This document shows positions 7,267 to 14,490 of a stretch of 16,111 bases of DNA, piece by piece. The notes under the pieces were generated by a model, which made no database searches, was not told where the DNA came from, and worked only from the letters and a program-made list of their open reading frames with translations. Origin of the DNA: Candidatus Apopatosoma intestinale. GTDB lineage: Bacteria; Bacillota; Clostridia; Oscillospirales; CAG-272. The stretch lies in contig DODZ01000004.1 of assembly GCA_003524145.1 (NCBI GenBank), positions 1 to 16,111 on the forward strand, read 5' to 3'. Numbering within the stretch: the first letter of the stretch is position 1; each line of letters begins with the position of its first letter. Position numbers and translations under genes: made by a program.

Positions 7267-8856
7267 ATGAATAACAATGGAAAATTTTATTTGACCACGG
7301 CGATCCCTTACGCTTCGGGAAAGCCGCATATCGGCAATGTTTACGATATCGTGGCGGCGGATGCTATAGCGCGCTTCAAACGCGAGCAGGGCTATGATGT
7401 CTACTTCGTCACGGGCACGGACGAGCACGGGCAAAAGGTAGAGGACCTCGCTGCGGCAAAGGGTGTTTCGCCGAAGGAGTATGTGGACGAAGTCGTCGCA
7501 GTAATCAAAGATATCTGGGCGCTGATGGGCGCAAGCTATGATAAATTCATCCGCACTACGGACGAAGAGCATGTGAAATGCATTCAGAAAATTTTTACCA
7601 AGCTCTATGAGCAGGGCGATATATACAAAACCACTTATGACGGACTTTACTGCGTGCCTTGCGAATCGTATTTCACGGAAACTCAGGCGCCGGACGGCGT
7701 TTGCCCCGACTGCGGCAGACCGCTCGTTCATTCCAGTGAGGAAGCCTATAAATTCAGAATGAGCAAATATCAGGAGCGCATAGAGAAATTCTATGAGGAA
7801 TGCCCCGATTTTGCCGTTCCGGAATCGCGCAAGAAAGAGATGATAAACAATTTCATCAAGCCGGGTATACAGGACCTCTGCGTCACGCGCTCTACGATAA
7901 AATGGGGCGTGCCTGTCCCCTTTGACCCGAAGCATGTGGTTTATGTATGGCTCGATGCGCTGCCCAATTACATTTCGGCGCTCGGCTATGACCCCGAAAA
8001 TCCTTCCGAGCTCTACAAGAAATACTGGCCCTGCGACCTCCATGTGATAGGAAAGGATATCATCCGTTTCCATATGATTTACTGGCCCGCATTTCTCATG
8101 GCTCTCGGAGAGCCTGTGCCGAAGAAGATTTTTGCGCATCCGTGGATTCTTTTCGGCGGCGATAAGATGAGCAAATCCAAGGGTAATATCATCTATCCCG
8201 ACGACGCGGTGAATTATTTCGGGCTTGATGCCGTGCGTTACTATCTGCTCGCGGAGACGCCCTATGCCTCCGACGGCAGTATCACCTATGAATCCGTAAT
8301 TTCCGTTTTTAATACGGATCTTGCAAATACACTCGGAAATCTCGTTTCGAGAACCGTTTCCATGACAAAGAAATATTTCGGCGGCGTTATCCCCGCGCCT
8401 GCGGAAAAAGGCGAACCCGATGATGAACTCATCGCCGCGGCAAAGGCGGCTTACGAGGGCTTCACGGAAAATATGGAAAGCTATCATATCGCCGATGCCA
8501 TCGCCTCTGTTTTCGACCTGCTCCGCCGCGCAAACAAATATGTAGACGAAACAACGCCGTGGTCGCTTGCCAAGGACGAAACCAAGGCAGACAGGCTGAA
8601 AACCGTCATCTATAATCTGCTTGAGTCACTCCGCATTTCCGCGGTTCTGCTCGCGCCCGTTATGCCCGAAACCTGCGAGAAGATACTGCACGCGGTTAAT
8701 GCCGAGAATACAGGTATTGACTGCGCAGCAACCTTCGGTATGCTTGAAGCGGGCAAGGAAGTAAACGACGTAGGCGTGCTTTTCGCGCGTATAGACGAAG
8801 CAAAAATGCTCGAGCGCATCGCCGCCGATAATGAAGCAAGAAAAGCGGCAAAATAA
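7267..8856 (+). CDS. metG: Methionine--tRNA ligase, short form
   Basis: A 529-residue class I aminoacyl-tRNA synthetase that charges tRNA-Met. HIGN (21-24) is the HIGH motif, KMSKS lies at 300-304, and a zinc knuckle is formed by C129-x2-C132 and C146-x2-C149. Other family blocks are TGTDEHGQK (49-57) and YVWLDALPNYISALGY (226-241). It ends soon after the anticodon-binding helical domain, so it lacks the C-terminal EMAP/Trbp111-like tRNA-binding and dimerisation domain found in the roughly 650-residue enzymes such as B. subtilis MetS; it may act as a monomer. It begins 20 nt after the nagA stop, with GCAGGA upstream, and is followed after 6 nt by the tatD-family gene. Confidence 0.95.
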   Translation: MNNNGKFYLTTAIPYASGKPHIGNVYDIVAADAIARFKREQGYDVYFVTGTDEHGQKVEDLAAAKGVSPKEYVDEVVAVIKDIWALMGASYDKFIRTTDEEHVKCIQKIFTKLYEQGDIYKTTYDGLYCVPCESYFTETQAPDGVCPDCGRPLVHSSEEAYKFRMSKYQERIEKFYEECPDFAVPESRKKEMINNFIKPGIQDLCVTRSTIKWGVPVPFDPKHVVYVWLDALPNYISALGYDPENPSELYKKYWPCDLHVIGKDIIRFHMIYWPAFLMALGEPVPKKIFAHPWILFGGDKMSKSKGNIIYPDDAVNYFGLDAVRYYLLAETPYASDGSITYESVISVFNTDLANTLGNLVSRTVSMTKKYFGGVIPAPAEKGEPDDELIAAAKAAYEGFTENMESYHIADAIASVFDLLRRANKYVDETTPWSLAKDETKADRLKTVIYNLLESLRISAVLLAPVMPETCEKILHAVNAENTGIDCAATFGMLEAGKEVNDVGVLFARIDEAKMLERIAADNEARKAAK

Positions 8857-8862
8857 GCGAAA

Positions 8863-9636
8863 ATGGAAAGATTTTTTGATACACATGCGCATTATACCGA
8901 CGAAAAGCTCGCCGGCAATTTCGCGCTCACAGATGAGCTTTTCGCCTCCGATATATGCGGGATAATCTGCGTTGCCACAGATAATGATGATGCAAAAAAA
9001 TGCATTGCCACTGCGGCGAGATATCCTCATATGTATGCAAGCGCGGGTATACACCCGAGCGAATGTATGCGCTTCCCTTCCCTTGGTGATGAAATTGAAC
9101 GCCTGCGTCTGCTCTGCCGAGAAAAGAAGGTCGTCGCCATCGGCGAGATAGGACTTGATTATCATTATGATTTCTCGGAAAAGGATGTGCAGAAGCGCTT
9201 TTTCGAGGCGCAGATGCAGCTCGCGGAGGAGCTTGATATGCCGGTTATAATCCATGACAGAGAGGCACATTCCGATGTTTTTGAAACGGTAAAAGCACAT
9301 CCGCGTGTTCGTGGGGTAATGCACAGCTACAGCGGCAGTGCCGAAATGGCGCGTGAATATATCAGGCTCGGATGGTATCTCTCTTTCTCGGGCGTCGTGA
9401 CTTTTACCAACGCGGCAAAAACCCATGAGGCAGCAAAAGCTACTCCTCTTGACCGCCTGCTCATAGAGACAGACGCGCCGTATCTCGCCCCTGTCCCCAT
9501 GCGCGGCAAAACAAATCACAGCGGATATATACATTATACCGCAGAAAAGATAGCCGAGCTGCACGGCGTCGATGTTGATACCGTGGCACGCATAACGGCT
9601 GAAAATGCGCGAAAGCTTTTCCGCATCTCCGAATAA
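8863..9636 (+). CDS. TatD-family metal-dependent hydrolase (yabD-like)
   Basis: A 257-residue TIM-barrel hydrolase of the TatD family, with reported metal-dependent DNase activity. Metal ligands are visible: H8 and H10 in FFDTHAHYTD, E95 in AIGEIGLDYHYD, H131 in VIIHDREAHSD, H154 in GVMHSYSG and D204 in LIETDAPYLAP. The length is normal. It starts 6 nt after metG; no clear Shine-Dalgarno sequence precedes the ATG, so it probably depends on ribosomes finishing metG. The metG-tatD order is conserved in Firmicutes (metS-yabD in Bacillus). The biological substrate remains uncertain, with DNA repair or 3' processing proposed for relatives. Confidence 0.92.
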   Translation: MERFFDTHAHYTDEKLAGNFALTDELFASDICGIICVATDNDDAKKCIATAARYPHMYASAGIHPSECMRFPSLGDEIERLRLLCREKKVVAIGEIGLDYHYDFSEKDVQKRFFEAQMQLAEELDMPVIIHDREAHSDVFETVKAHPRVRGVMHSYSGSAEMAREYIRLGWYLSFSGVVTFTNAAKTHEAAKATPLDRLLIETDAPYLAPVPMRGKTNHSGYIHYTAEKIAELHGVDVDTVARITAENARKLFRISE

Positions 9637-9654
9637 CGATGAAGGGATACTGCT

Positions 9655-10200
9655 ATGGAATTCAGATTTGATGTCAGCCTCACGGAAAAAGATTATCTCG
9701 ATTTCAACAGATTTCATGCTTTGAAATCGCCATACGGAAAGAAAGGGATAAAAGCATTCAGAATAAGCATTACAGGGCTTTTGCTGCTTATCGCCGCTAC
9801 CATAATGTTTGTATCCGAGTTTTCGGCTTTTTCGCTGATTTATGCGGCAATCATGGTTGTCGTGACTGCGATATTGCAATTTTTCATTCCCCGTTTCTTT
9901 TTTTCAAGCATAAAGAATTCGATAAAGCGGATGCAAAAGGCGGGAACCTTGAGATATTCGCCCTCATATTCGCTTGAATTTTCCGATGAAAGCTTTACGG
10001 AAACAACTCCCGAGCGCAGGACGGAGCAGAAATATTCGACAGTAGAAAGAGTCTGTGTTGATGGCGATAAGGCAATGTATATTTATATGAGCAGTAACAT
10101 GGCATATGTTTTGCCTATGTCTTGCTTTGCTTCCGCGGAGGAACGGGCAAATTTCATGAAATTTCTTGAAGGAAAATGCCTCGTGGAAGCGTATGAATAA
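9655..10200 (+). CDS. YcxB-like two-helix membrane protein
   Basis: A 181-residue protein. A short soluble N-terminal stretch (FRFDVSLTEKDYLDFNRFHA) precedes two membrane helices at about 36-54 and 57-80. A beta-rich C-terminal domain follows, in which YSLEFSDESFTETT, then KYSTVERVCVDGDKAMYIYM and AYVLPMSCF match the YcxB pattern. The family has no established function. GAAGGGA lies 7 nt before the ATG, and the gene starts 18 nt after the tatD-family gene. A terminator follows, so it is the last gene of the nagA unit. Confidence 0.78.
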   Translation: MEFRFDVSLTEKDYLDFNRFHALKSPYGKKGIKAFRISITGLLLLIAATIMFVSEFSAFSLIYAAIMVVVTAILQFFIPRFFFSSIKNSIKRMQKAGTLRYSPSYSLEFSDESFTETTPERRTEQKYSTVERVCVDGDKAMYIYMSSNMAYVLPMSCFASAEERANFMKFLEGKCLVEAYE

Positions 10201-10248
10201 TATCGCAGGATAAAAATTCGGGTTTCGCAGAAAAATATAGTTTTATGG

Positions 10249-10280
10249 CGCTGTCTGTCGGTTTCGGCAGGCAGCGTTTT
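10249..10280 (+). terminator. Terminator after the YcxB-like gene
   Basis: Positions 10249-10260 and 10265-10276 form a 12-bp stem with two G-U pairs and a GTTT loop, followed by TTTT and an AT-rich tail. It lies 48 nt after the YcxB-like stop. The T-run is short, so termination may be partial. Confidence 0.7.
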
Positions 10281-10399
10281 GATATTCTGACCGTTTTTCG
10301 TTGCCATGTTTGAGAAGATATTCCGCCGCCGGTCGCTCACGAATCTTGAAAATTCAACCTACGGTAGAGAGAATCACATAAAATTCAATAAAAATACTA

Positions 10400-10429
10400 T
10401 TGCAAGTTTAAAAAGCAATATGGTATAAT
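10400..10429 (+). promoter_or_regulatory. Promoter of the XRE regulator gene
   Basis: TTGCAA (10400-10405) and TATAAT (10424-10429) are 18 nt apart, with TGG giving an extended -10. An ATTGC/GCAAT inverted repeat (10399-10403 with 10415-10419) overlaps the -35 and spacer and could serve autoregulation. AGAAAGGAT follows about 8 nt before the start codon. Confidence 0.7.
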
Positions 10430-10474
10430 CTGATTACAAGGTGGCCATCTGAAAAAAGCAGAAAGGATAAAAAT

Positions 10475-11293
10475 ATGTTGAATCAAAAACTATTTGGTGA
10501 AAAGCTCCGCAATCACAGAAAGAGACTCGGCATGACGCAGGAAGATGTCGCCGAAAAAATAGGCATATCTCCGCAGGCAATATCAAAATGGGAATCGGGC
10601 GATTGCCTGCCGGACTGTTTTAATCTGAAAGCGATAAGCGACATCTACGGAATTTCCGCAGATGTGCTGCTCGAAACCGAGTCAAGCGGCGATATCAATG
10701 CCGTGGCTGAAAGAATAGAACAGCTCGGCACTGAATTTATCTGGGCAAAAGCAGATGCGGCAGGCTACACAGGCAATCTTCATCGTGAACTCGGCGAGGA
10801 CTTGTGGAAAATGTGGAAAGGAATTTATTTTGCGGAAGTGGGCAATCGCAAAATACAAGAGGAGGACAAAAAACACGGGAATCTTCGCATTATCGGTTCG
10901 TTCGGCACGAAAATATGGGACGACGAGGGCATAGTTTGTGTTATACAATCGAAACTTATCAAGAAGCTTTCGGTTTCTAACTCCGAGACGATGGATATCA
11001 TGAAAGAACTTTGCAGTGAGGATGGGCAAAAATTGATTTTATCGCTAGAATGTGACACGCCCACATCCAAACACGACATTATCGAAAAATCGGGTATTGC
11101 TCTTCCCCGTCTGAATGAATTGCTTCTTTTATTTACGGAAAACCGAATCATAGAATACAGCACAGACAATCATCCGCGCGGAAACGGATATATTATCAGC
11201 GGACATTGCGGTATTGTCGCATACATGGTTTTGTCGGCAATGTTTATTCTAAACAAAAAGAAGTATACGGTTTCTTCGTATTATTTGAATTGA
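10475..11293 (+). CDS. XRE-family transcriptional regulator with C-terminal winged-helix-like region
   Basis: A 272-residue regulator. Residues 8-62 are a Cro/C1-type helix-turn-helix: GEKLRNHRKRLGMTQEDVAE, then ISPQAISKWESGDCLPD. A linker follows, then an unassigned middle region (about 80-175) that includes LWKMWKGIYFAEVGNRKI. A second region (about 180-250) resembles an ArsR-like winged helix: MKELCSEDGQKLILSL, then SKHDIIEKSGIALPRLNELL. The tail ends in a hydrophobic stretch near 252-263. It is monocistronic with its own promoter and no clear terminator. The signal it senses and its targets are unknown. Confidence 0.8.
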   Translation: MLNQKLFGEKLRNHRKRLGMTQEDVAEKIGISPQAISKWESGDCLPDCFNLKAISDIYGISADVLLETESSGDINAVAERIEQLGTEFIWAKADAAGYTGNLHRELGEDLWKMWKGIYFAEVGNRKIQEEDKKHGNLRIIGSFGTKIWDDEGIVCVIQSKLIKKLSVSNSETMDIMKELCSEDGQKLILSLECDTPTSKHDIIEKSGIALPRLNELLLLFTENRIIEYSTDNHPRGNGYIISGHCGIVAYMVLSAMFILNKKKYTVSSYYLN

Positions 11294-11612
11294 TTACCGC
11301 AGAATATGAGACAAACATTTTAAAAAATAATTGAGAAAAATGAGCAGGATACGCCATGCGGGATGAGTGAGAACGGTAACAAAAAAGCCGAACGAGCAAA
11401 TCCCGCAGGGCGCCGCGTCAGCGGTCTCCGTGTTCAGCATACTTTTGCAGGTCAAGGCGTAAACTTTTATGGATTGAGTCATTTCCGTGAGATTTGCTTG
11501 TGGGCAAGGCTATTTTATCTGGTTTCAATCACTTTTTCTATGCTTTTTACGATTTCAGTCTCACATCAATTGTAATACTGCAAAAATATTTGCGGAAAAC
11601 TGTGAAAAGCCC
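11294..11612. other. Intergenic stretch with a GC-rich, repeat-like block
   Basis: No convincing gene. The centre (about 11350-11480) is GC-richer than its AT-rich flanks and open on both strands. The plus-strand frame from 11363 would give SENGNKKAERANPAGRRVSG, then VQHTFAGQGVNFYGLSHF, without a good ribosome binding site. It looks like a fragment of an interspersed or mobile-element-derived sequence, but this cannot be verified from one copy. CCGC-GTCA-GCGG forms a tiny hairpin within it. Confidence 0.35.
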
Positions 11613-11641
11613 TTGACAAACACATGTGTTTCTGCTATAAT
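11613..11641 (+). promoter_or_regulatory. Perfect consensus promoter of tRNA-Cys
   Basis: TTGACA (11613-11618) and TATAAT (11636-11641) are separated by exactly 17 nt and preceded by TGC as an extended -10. The spacer holds a perfect 14-bp palindrome, AAACACATGTGTTT (11618-11631). A stable-RNA promoter of this strength fits the tRNA starting 16 nt downstream. Confidence 0.9.
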
Positions 11642-11657
11642 ATATTAGCAAATTTAC

Positions 11658-11732
<75 letters not shown>

Positions 11733-11762
11733 AGTGTTCCGGTCTTAAAAGATGCCGGTCGA

Positions 11763-11790
11763 AAAACCCGAGATTTTCTCGGGTTTTCTT
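11763..11790 (+). terminator. Terminator of tRNA-Cys
   Basis: An 11-bp perfect stem (11763-11773 with 11777-11787) around a TTT loop contains CCCGAGA/TCTCGGG and ends in TTTTCTTCGTTTTT. It lies 30 nt after the tRNA 3' end. Confidence 0.85.
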
Positions 11791-11847
11791 CGTTTTTCGC
11801 CGTTTTCCTCACTTTTTCAAAATTCGATTTTAAGCAAAAATAAAAAG

Positions 11848-11934
11848 ATGCCAAACGCCGGCATCGACCTACTGCGCGGAATTGGACCGGTGGAACGCTA
11901 TTTCAGGGCGGTTTTCAGAGAGTTTTTCTCTTAA
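11848..11934 (+). CDS. Possible 28-residue small ORF or untranslated RNA
   Basis: An ATG opens a 28-codon frame encoding MPNAGIDLLRG, then GPVERYFRAVFREFF, an amphipathic-looking basic peptide. It sits between two terminators, and its stop codon lies in the loop of the second. No Shine-Dalgarno sequence is evident (AAAAAG only). The same bases fold locally (GATGCC with GGCATC at its start), so a small RNA or mobile-element end is equally possible. The frame stays open upstream to 11752 through the tRNA terminator, which argues against a simple conventional gene. Confidence 0.25.
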   Translation: MPNAGIDLLRGIGPVERYFRAVFREFFS

Positions 11935-11951
11935 GAAAACCGCCCTTTTTT
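11906..11951 (+). terminator. Strong second terminator downstream of tRNA-Cys
   Basis: Positions 11906-11916 (GGGCGGTTTTC) pair perfectly with 11935-11945, an inner AGAGA/TCTCT stem extends it, and six T follow (11946-11951). It implies a transcript arising between 11790 and 11906 or insulation against tRNA read-through. Confidence 0.85.
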
Positions 11952-12175
11952 CGTTTTTCACAAAAAAACATTGTTAAATTTCTGTGTCTGAGAAAGGAGG
12001 TGCTTCGGATCGTCTACATATATAAAAAAGAAGATTGCGACTGCAACTATTAATGGATGAATCCACATATACAAACGCAGTATTTGATTACAGGCTTACC
12101 GGCTGAGATATGTCACTGAGAAATCGGACAGGTGATGTATAAATGACAGTTATTACGCGATCTTCTTTATTTTAT
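11952..12175. other. AT-rich intergenic stretch with an orphan ribosome binding site
   Basis: No gene is supported. AGAAAGGAGGTG (11991-12002) is a near-perfect Shine-Dalgarno sequence, but the codon at the right distance (12009) is ATC, not a standard start. It would open a 14-codon frame ending at 12053 and containing EDCDCNY. Short frames such as the one at 12056-12118 are unremarkable. The stretch probably contains degraded sequence flanking the TetR relic. Confidence 0.4.
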
Positions 12176-12402
12176 TTACGAATTTTGTCCGCAGATTTTT
12201 TTAACATTATCCGCCATTTGCTCAACCGACTCGTAGAATCCGCGTTTGATCCATTCATCAAGTAAGCCGAATAAAGCGTATGAATAAAATCTGCTTTCGT
12301 AACACTCAAAAGCATTCGTGCCGTACTAAGGCATCATTACTTCATAAAAGGCGTCGTAAACAGTGGACTGCAAGTTGCGTCGGTTAATCAGTTCAAGCAG
12401 AT
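12176..12402 (-). pseudogene. C-terminal relic of a TetR/AcrR-family regulator
   Basis: Read on the minus strand from about 12402, the frame encodes DLLELINRRNLQSTVYDAFY, then EVMMP, an in-frame TAG (12326-12328), then YGTNAFECYESRFYSYALFG and LLDEWIKRGFYESVEQMADN, ending at 12176. The aromatic FYSYALFGLLDEWIKRGF pattern is typical of the ligand-binding C-terminus of TetR proteins of the TetR_C_7/8 kind. The helix-turn-helix half is absent: the frame meets a TAA just beyond 12402, where the P-type ATPase begins on the other strand. An internal stop plus the lost DNA-binding domain make this a dead gene. Confidence 0.75.
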
Positions 12403-12405
12403 CCC

Positions 12406-13536
12406 TTAGCCATTATTGCAGGCATCGTCACGCAGGACATCGTAAGAGCCGTTACCGTTCTCGTTGTATTTTGCCCTTGCGCATTGGTGCTCGCTACACC
12501 TACCGCAATTATGACGGCGATCGGTCAGGCGACAAAACACGGTGTGATCATAAAATCGGGCGAGGCGCTTGAGAAGATGGGCAAGGTGGACACCATTGCT
12601 TTCGATAAAACGGGTACGCTGACATACGGCAAGCTTGAGGTATCTGACATCATTTCCTTTGAGGAAGGCACAGACGAAAACGCGCTTCTTTCTCTCGCGG
12701 CATCTGCCGAGGCAAAGAGTGAGCATCCTCTCGGCAAAGCCATTGTCAGTTGTGCCAAGGAGAAGGGCGTGGAGATCATCGAATCCGACAGCTTCAAGAT
12801 GACCACGGGCAAAGGCATCTATGCCGAGGTTTTGGGCCGAGAACTGCTTTGTGGAAATGAAAAGTATCTCGCCGAAAACGATGCTTCGATCAGCGCAGAG
12901 ATCGTTGCAAAGCTCGAAGAGCTTCGCGCACAAGGAAAGGCATCTATTCTTGTTGCAAACGGCAAAACTTGCATCGGCATCGTAGCGCTTTCCGACGTGC
13001 TTCGTCCCGAGGCTGCCGAAATGGTTTCCAAGCTGAACGGCATGAACACCTCAACCGTGCTTCTTACGGGCGACAACAAAATGACCGCCGATTACTTTGC
13101 ATCGCAGGTCGGCATTTCCGAGATCAGAGCCGAGCTTTTGCCCGAGCAGAAGGTGGAAAACATCGTATCTTTGCAGAAGGATGAGAGAAAGGTTTGTATG
13201 ATCGGCGACGGCGTAAACGATGCCCCTGCGCTGAAAACTGCCGACGTCGGTGTTGCCATGGGCAGTATGGGAAGTGATATTGCGGTGGAAGCCGCTGACA
13301 TCGCTCTGATGAGCGATGATATTTCCAAGATCCCGTACCTCAAACGACTTTCCAACGCTACGGTCAAGACCATTAAGTTCAGCATTACGCTTTCAATGTG
13401 TATCAACTTTTTAGCCGTTGCACTCTCGGTGTTGGGCGTTCTCAATCCCACAACAGGCGCACTCGTACATAACGCAGGCTCTTGCTTCGTCGTACTGATC
13501 GCGGCTATGCTCTACGATAGAAAATTTGATAAATAA
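12406..13536 (+). pseudogene. 5'-truncated heavy-metal P1B-type ATPase
   Basis: The open frame (from the in-frame TAA at 12385) encodes only the C-terminal half of a metal efflux ATPase. Present are the membrane helix with the CPC metal site (12472-12480), the phosphorylation motif DKTGT (12604-12618), SEHPLG of the nucleotide-binding domain, GDGVNDAP, and the last two helices ending in ALVHNAGSCF. Missing are any N-terminal metal-binding domain, about five helices and the actuator domain with TGES. Homology starts near AIIAGIVTQDIVRAVTV at 12409. A TTG at 12484 could start a 350-residue product, but it would fall inside the CPC helix and could not pump. CPC indicates a transition metal; which one is unclear. 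Confidence 0.88.
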
Positions 13537-13540
13537 TTTC

Positions 13541-13573
13541 AGCGGCAAGGAGCATATGTTCCTTGCCGCTTTT
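13541..13573 (+). terminator. Terminator after the P-type ATPase remnant
   Basis: AGCGGCAAGGA (13541-13551) pairs perfectly with 13560-13570 around an 8-nt loop, followed by TTTTGTG. It sits 4 nt after the ATPase stop and is probably the original 3' end of that operon. Confidence 0.8.
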
Positions 13574-13640
13574 GTGTTGTGTTATTCGGTTTCTGTCAGT
13601 ATTTCTATTGCAATCTGCATACCGAGCTTGAAAGCGTATT

Positions 13641-14219
13641 ATGAACTTCAAGGAAAAACTCGCAATGTCCAAAGAAAAAACGGAGGAACTTAAAGCCAAG
13701 ATCGCCGCTTCCGCAGAGAATGCGAAAAAGGCGCACGAAGCAAAAAAGGACGAAATCAAGTCAAACATAGACGAACTGAATGCAGAGATCGACGAATTCG
13801 AAAAAGAATTTGACGACGAACTCGAAGCAGGCGCAAGTCTCGCAATAGAAGAGGCCGGAAAGGCGCTCAATAAACTCGGAAATGAACTCAACAAGCAGGC
13901 GGAGCTTGACGCAAACGCCGTAGAGGGTGGTATCACAGCGGCAAAAGAAAACGCAAGGATCGCAAGAGAGCGCGCTCAGAGCAAGCTCAATACAGCTCGC
14001 CTCAAAGCTCAGATGAGAGTGAATGCCGCTAAGGAAAAAATCGCACAGATCAAGACGGAAAAAGAAAAATCGAAACAGGAGCAGCGCATCGCGGGCCTCT
14101 TCGACTATGCCGAGGACTGCCGCCAGCTCGCGCTTGCAATGGCTCTTGAAGCAGAGCTTACAGTGCTTGAAGCCGTTGCCGAAATTGCCGACTACGAAGA
14201 AAAGTACGGCGACAAATAA
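13641..14219 (+). CDS. Lys/Glu/Ala-rich coiled-coil protein
   Basis: A 192-residue soluble, highly charged protein of unknown function, predicted almost entirely helical. Heptad-like Ala/Leu spacing runs from FKEKLAMSKEKTEELKAKIA through NIDELNAEIDEFEKEFDDEL to RERAQSKLNTARLKAQMRV. There are no membrane segments, cysteine pairs or catalytic motifs; the single Cys lies in YAEDCRQLALAMALEAEL. The ATG at 13641 lacks a Shine-Dalgarno sequence. The next ATG at 13665 has AAGGA 10 nt upstream and may be the real start, giving 184 residues. No promoter is recognisable, so its upstream region may have been altered. A strong terminator follows. Confidence 0.7.
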   Translation: MNFKEKLAMSKEKTEELKAKIAASAENAKKAHEAKKDEIKSNIDELNAEIDEFEKEFDDELEAGASLAIEEAGKALNKLGNELNKQAELDANAVEGGITAAKENARIARERAQSKLNTARLKAQMRVNAAKEKIAQIKTEKEKSKQEQRIAGLFDYAEDCRQLALAMALEAELTVLEAVAEIADYEEKYGDK

Positions 14220-14240
14220 TCGACACATAATACTAAAAAG

Positions 14241-14276
14241 ATCCGCCGGAGCGTTTCGCTTCCGGCGGATTTTTTT
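14241..14276 (+). terminator. Terminator of the coiled-coil gene
   Basis: ATCCGCCGGA (14241-14250) pairs with 14261-14270. Inner GCG/CGC around TTT extends the stem with one bulged T. A run of seven T (14270-14276) follows. It lies 22 nt after the stop codon and overlaps the stop of the minus-strand isomerase-like remnant. Confidence 0.88.
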
Positions 14277-14490
14277 ATTTGTGTATTTCTACGTTGAACC
14301 CTACGATTTTGCCGAGTTTTTTTATTTGCTCGACGTAATCTCCGTAAACAACGGCGAGATGGTGGCCGTAGTGTCCCTCGGCGAGCGCGTGACGGAACTC
14401 TCTTGCGCCTCCCTCGACTTTATAGTAAACGGCAGGCGAACATTCGATGTCGCGGTACGCACAGCCGAGTATTTCGCCGCGAGTTAGTGC
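14275..14490 (-). pseudogene. C-terminal fragment of a sugar isomerase-like protein (tentative)
   Basis: Read on the minus strand, the frame gives LTRGEILGCAYRDIECSPAV, then YYKVEGGAREFRHALAEGHY, then GHHLAVVYGDYVEQIKKLGK and IVGFNVEIHK before TAA. The GHHLAVVYGDY...IKKLGKIVGF ending resembles the extreme C-terminus of COG2407-type fucose/arabinose isomerase-like proteins, but I am not certain of the family. About 70 codons remain. The frame is cut at 14485-14490, where it runs into the sortase gene in a different frame on the same strand. It is a remnant with no start of its own. Confidence 0.5.

Noticed and set aside
7228..8487. Long open frame on the minus strand opposite metG (over 400 codons)
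   Set aside because: It lies wholly antisense to a clear methionyl-tRNA synthetase, has no recognisable family motifs or ribosome binding site, and is explained by the codon bias of the sense gene.
8626..9879. Long minus-strand frame across metG, tatD and ycxB
   Set aside because: It crosses three well-supported plus-strand genes and their boundaries, and its translation resembles no protein; it is a shadow frame.
12406..12933. Minus-strand frame opposite the P-type ATPase as an extension of the TetR relic
   Set aside because: It is in a different frame from the relic, shows no helix-turn-helix, and is antisense to DKTGT-containing coding sequence.
12484..13536. P-type ATPase remnant as a complete short gene starting at TTG 12484
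   Set aside because: The homologous frame extends upstream to about 12406, and the TTG lies just after CPC inside a helix, so no functional enzyme would result.
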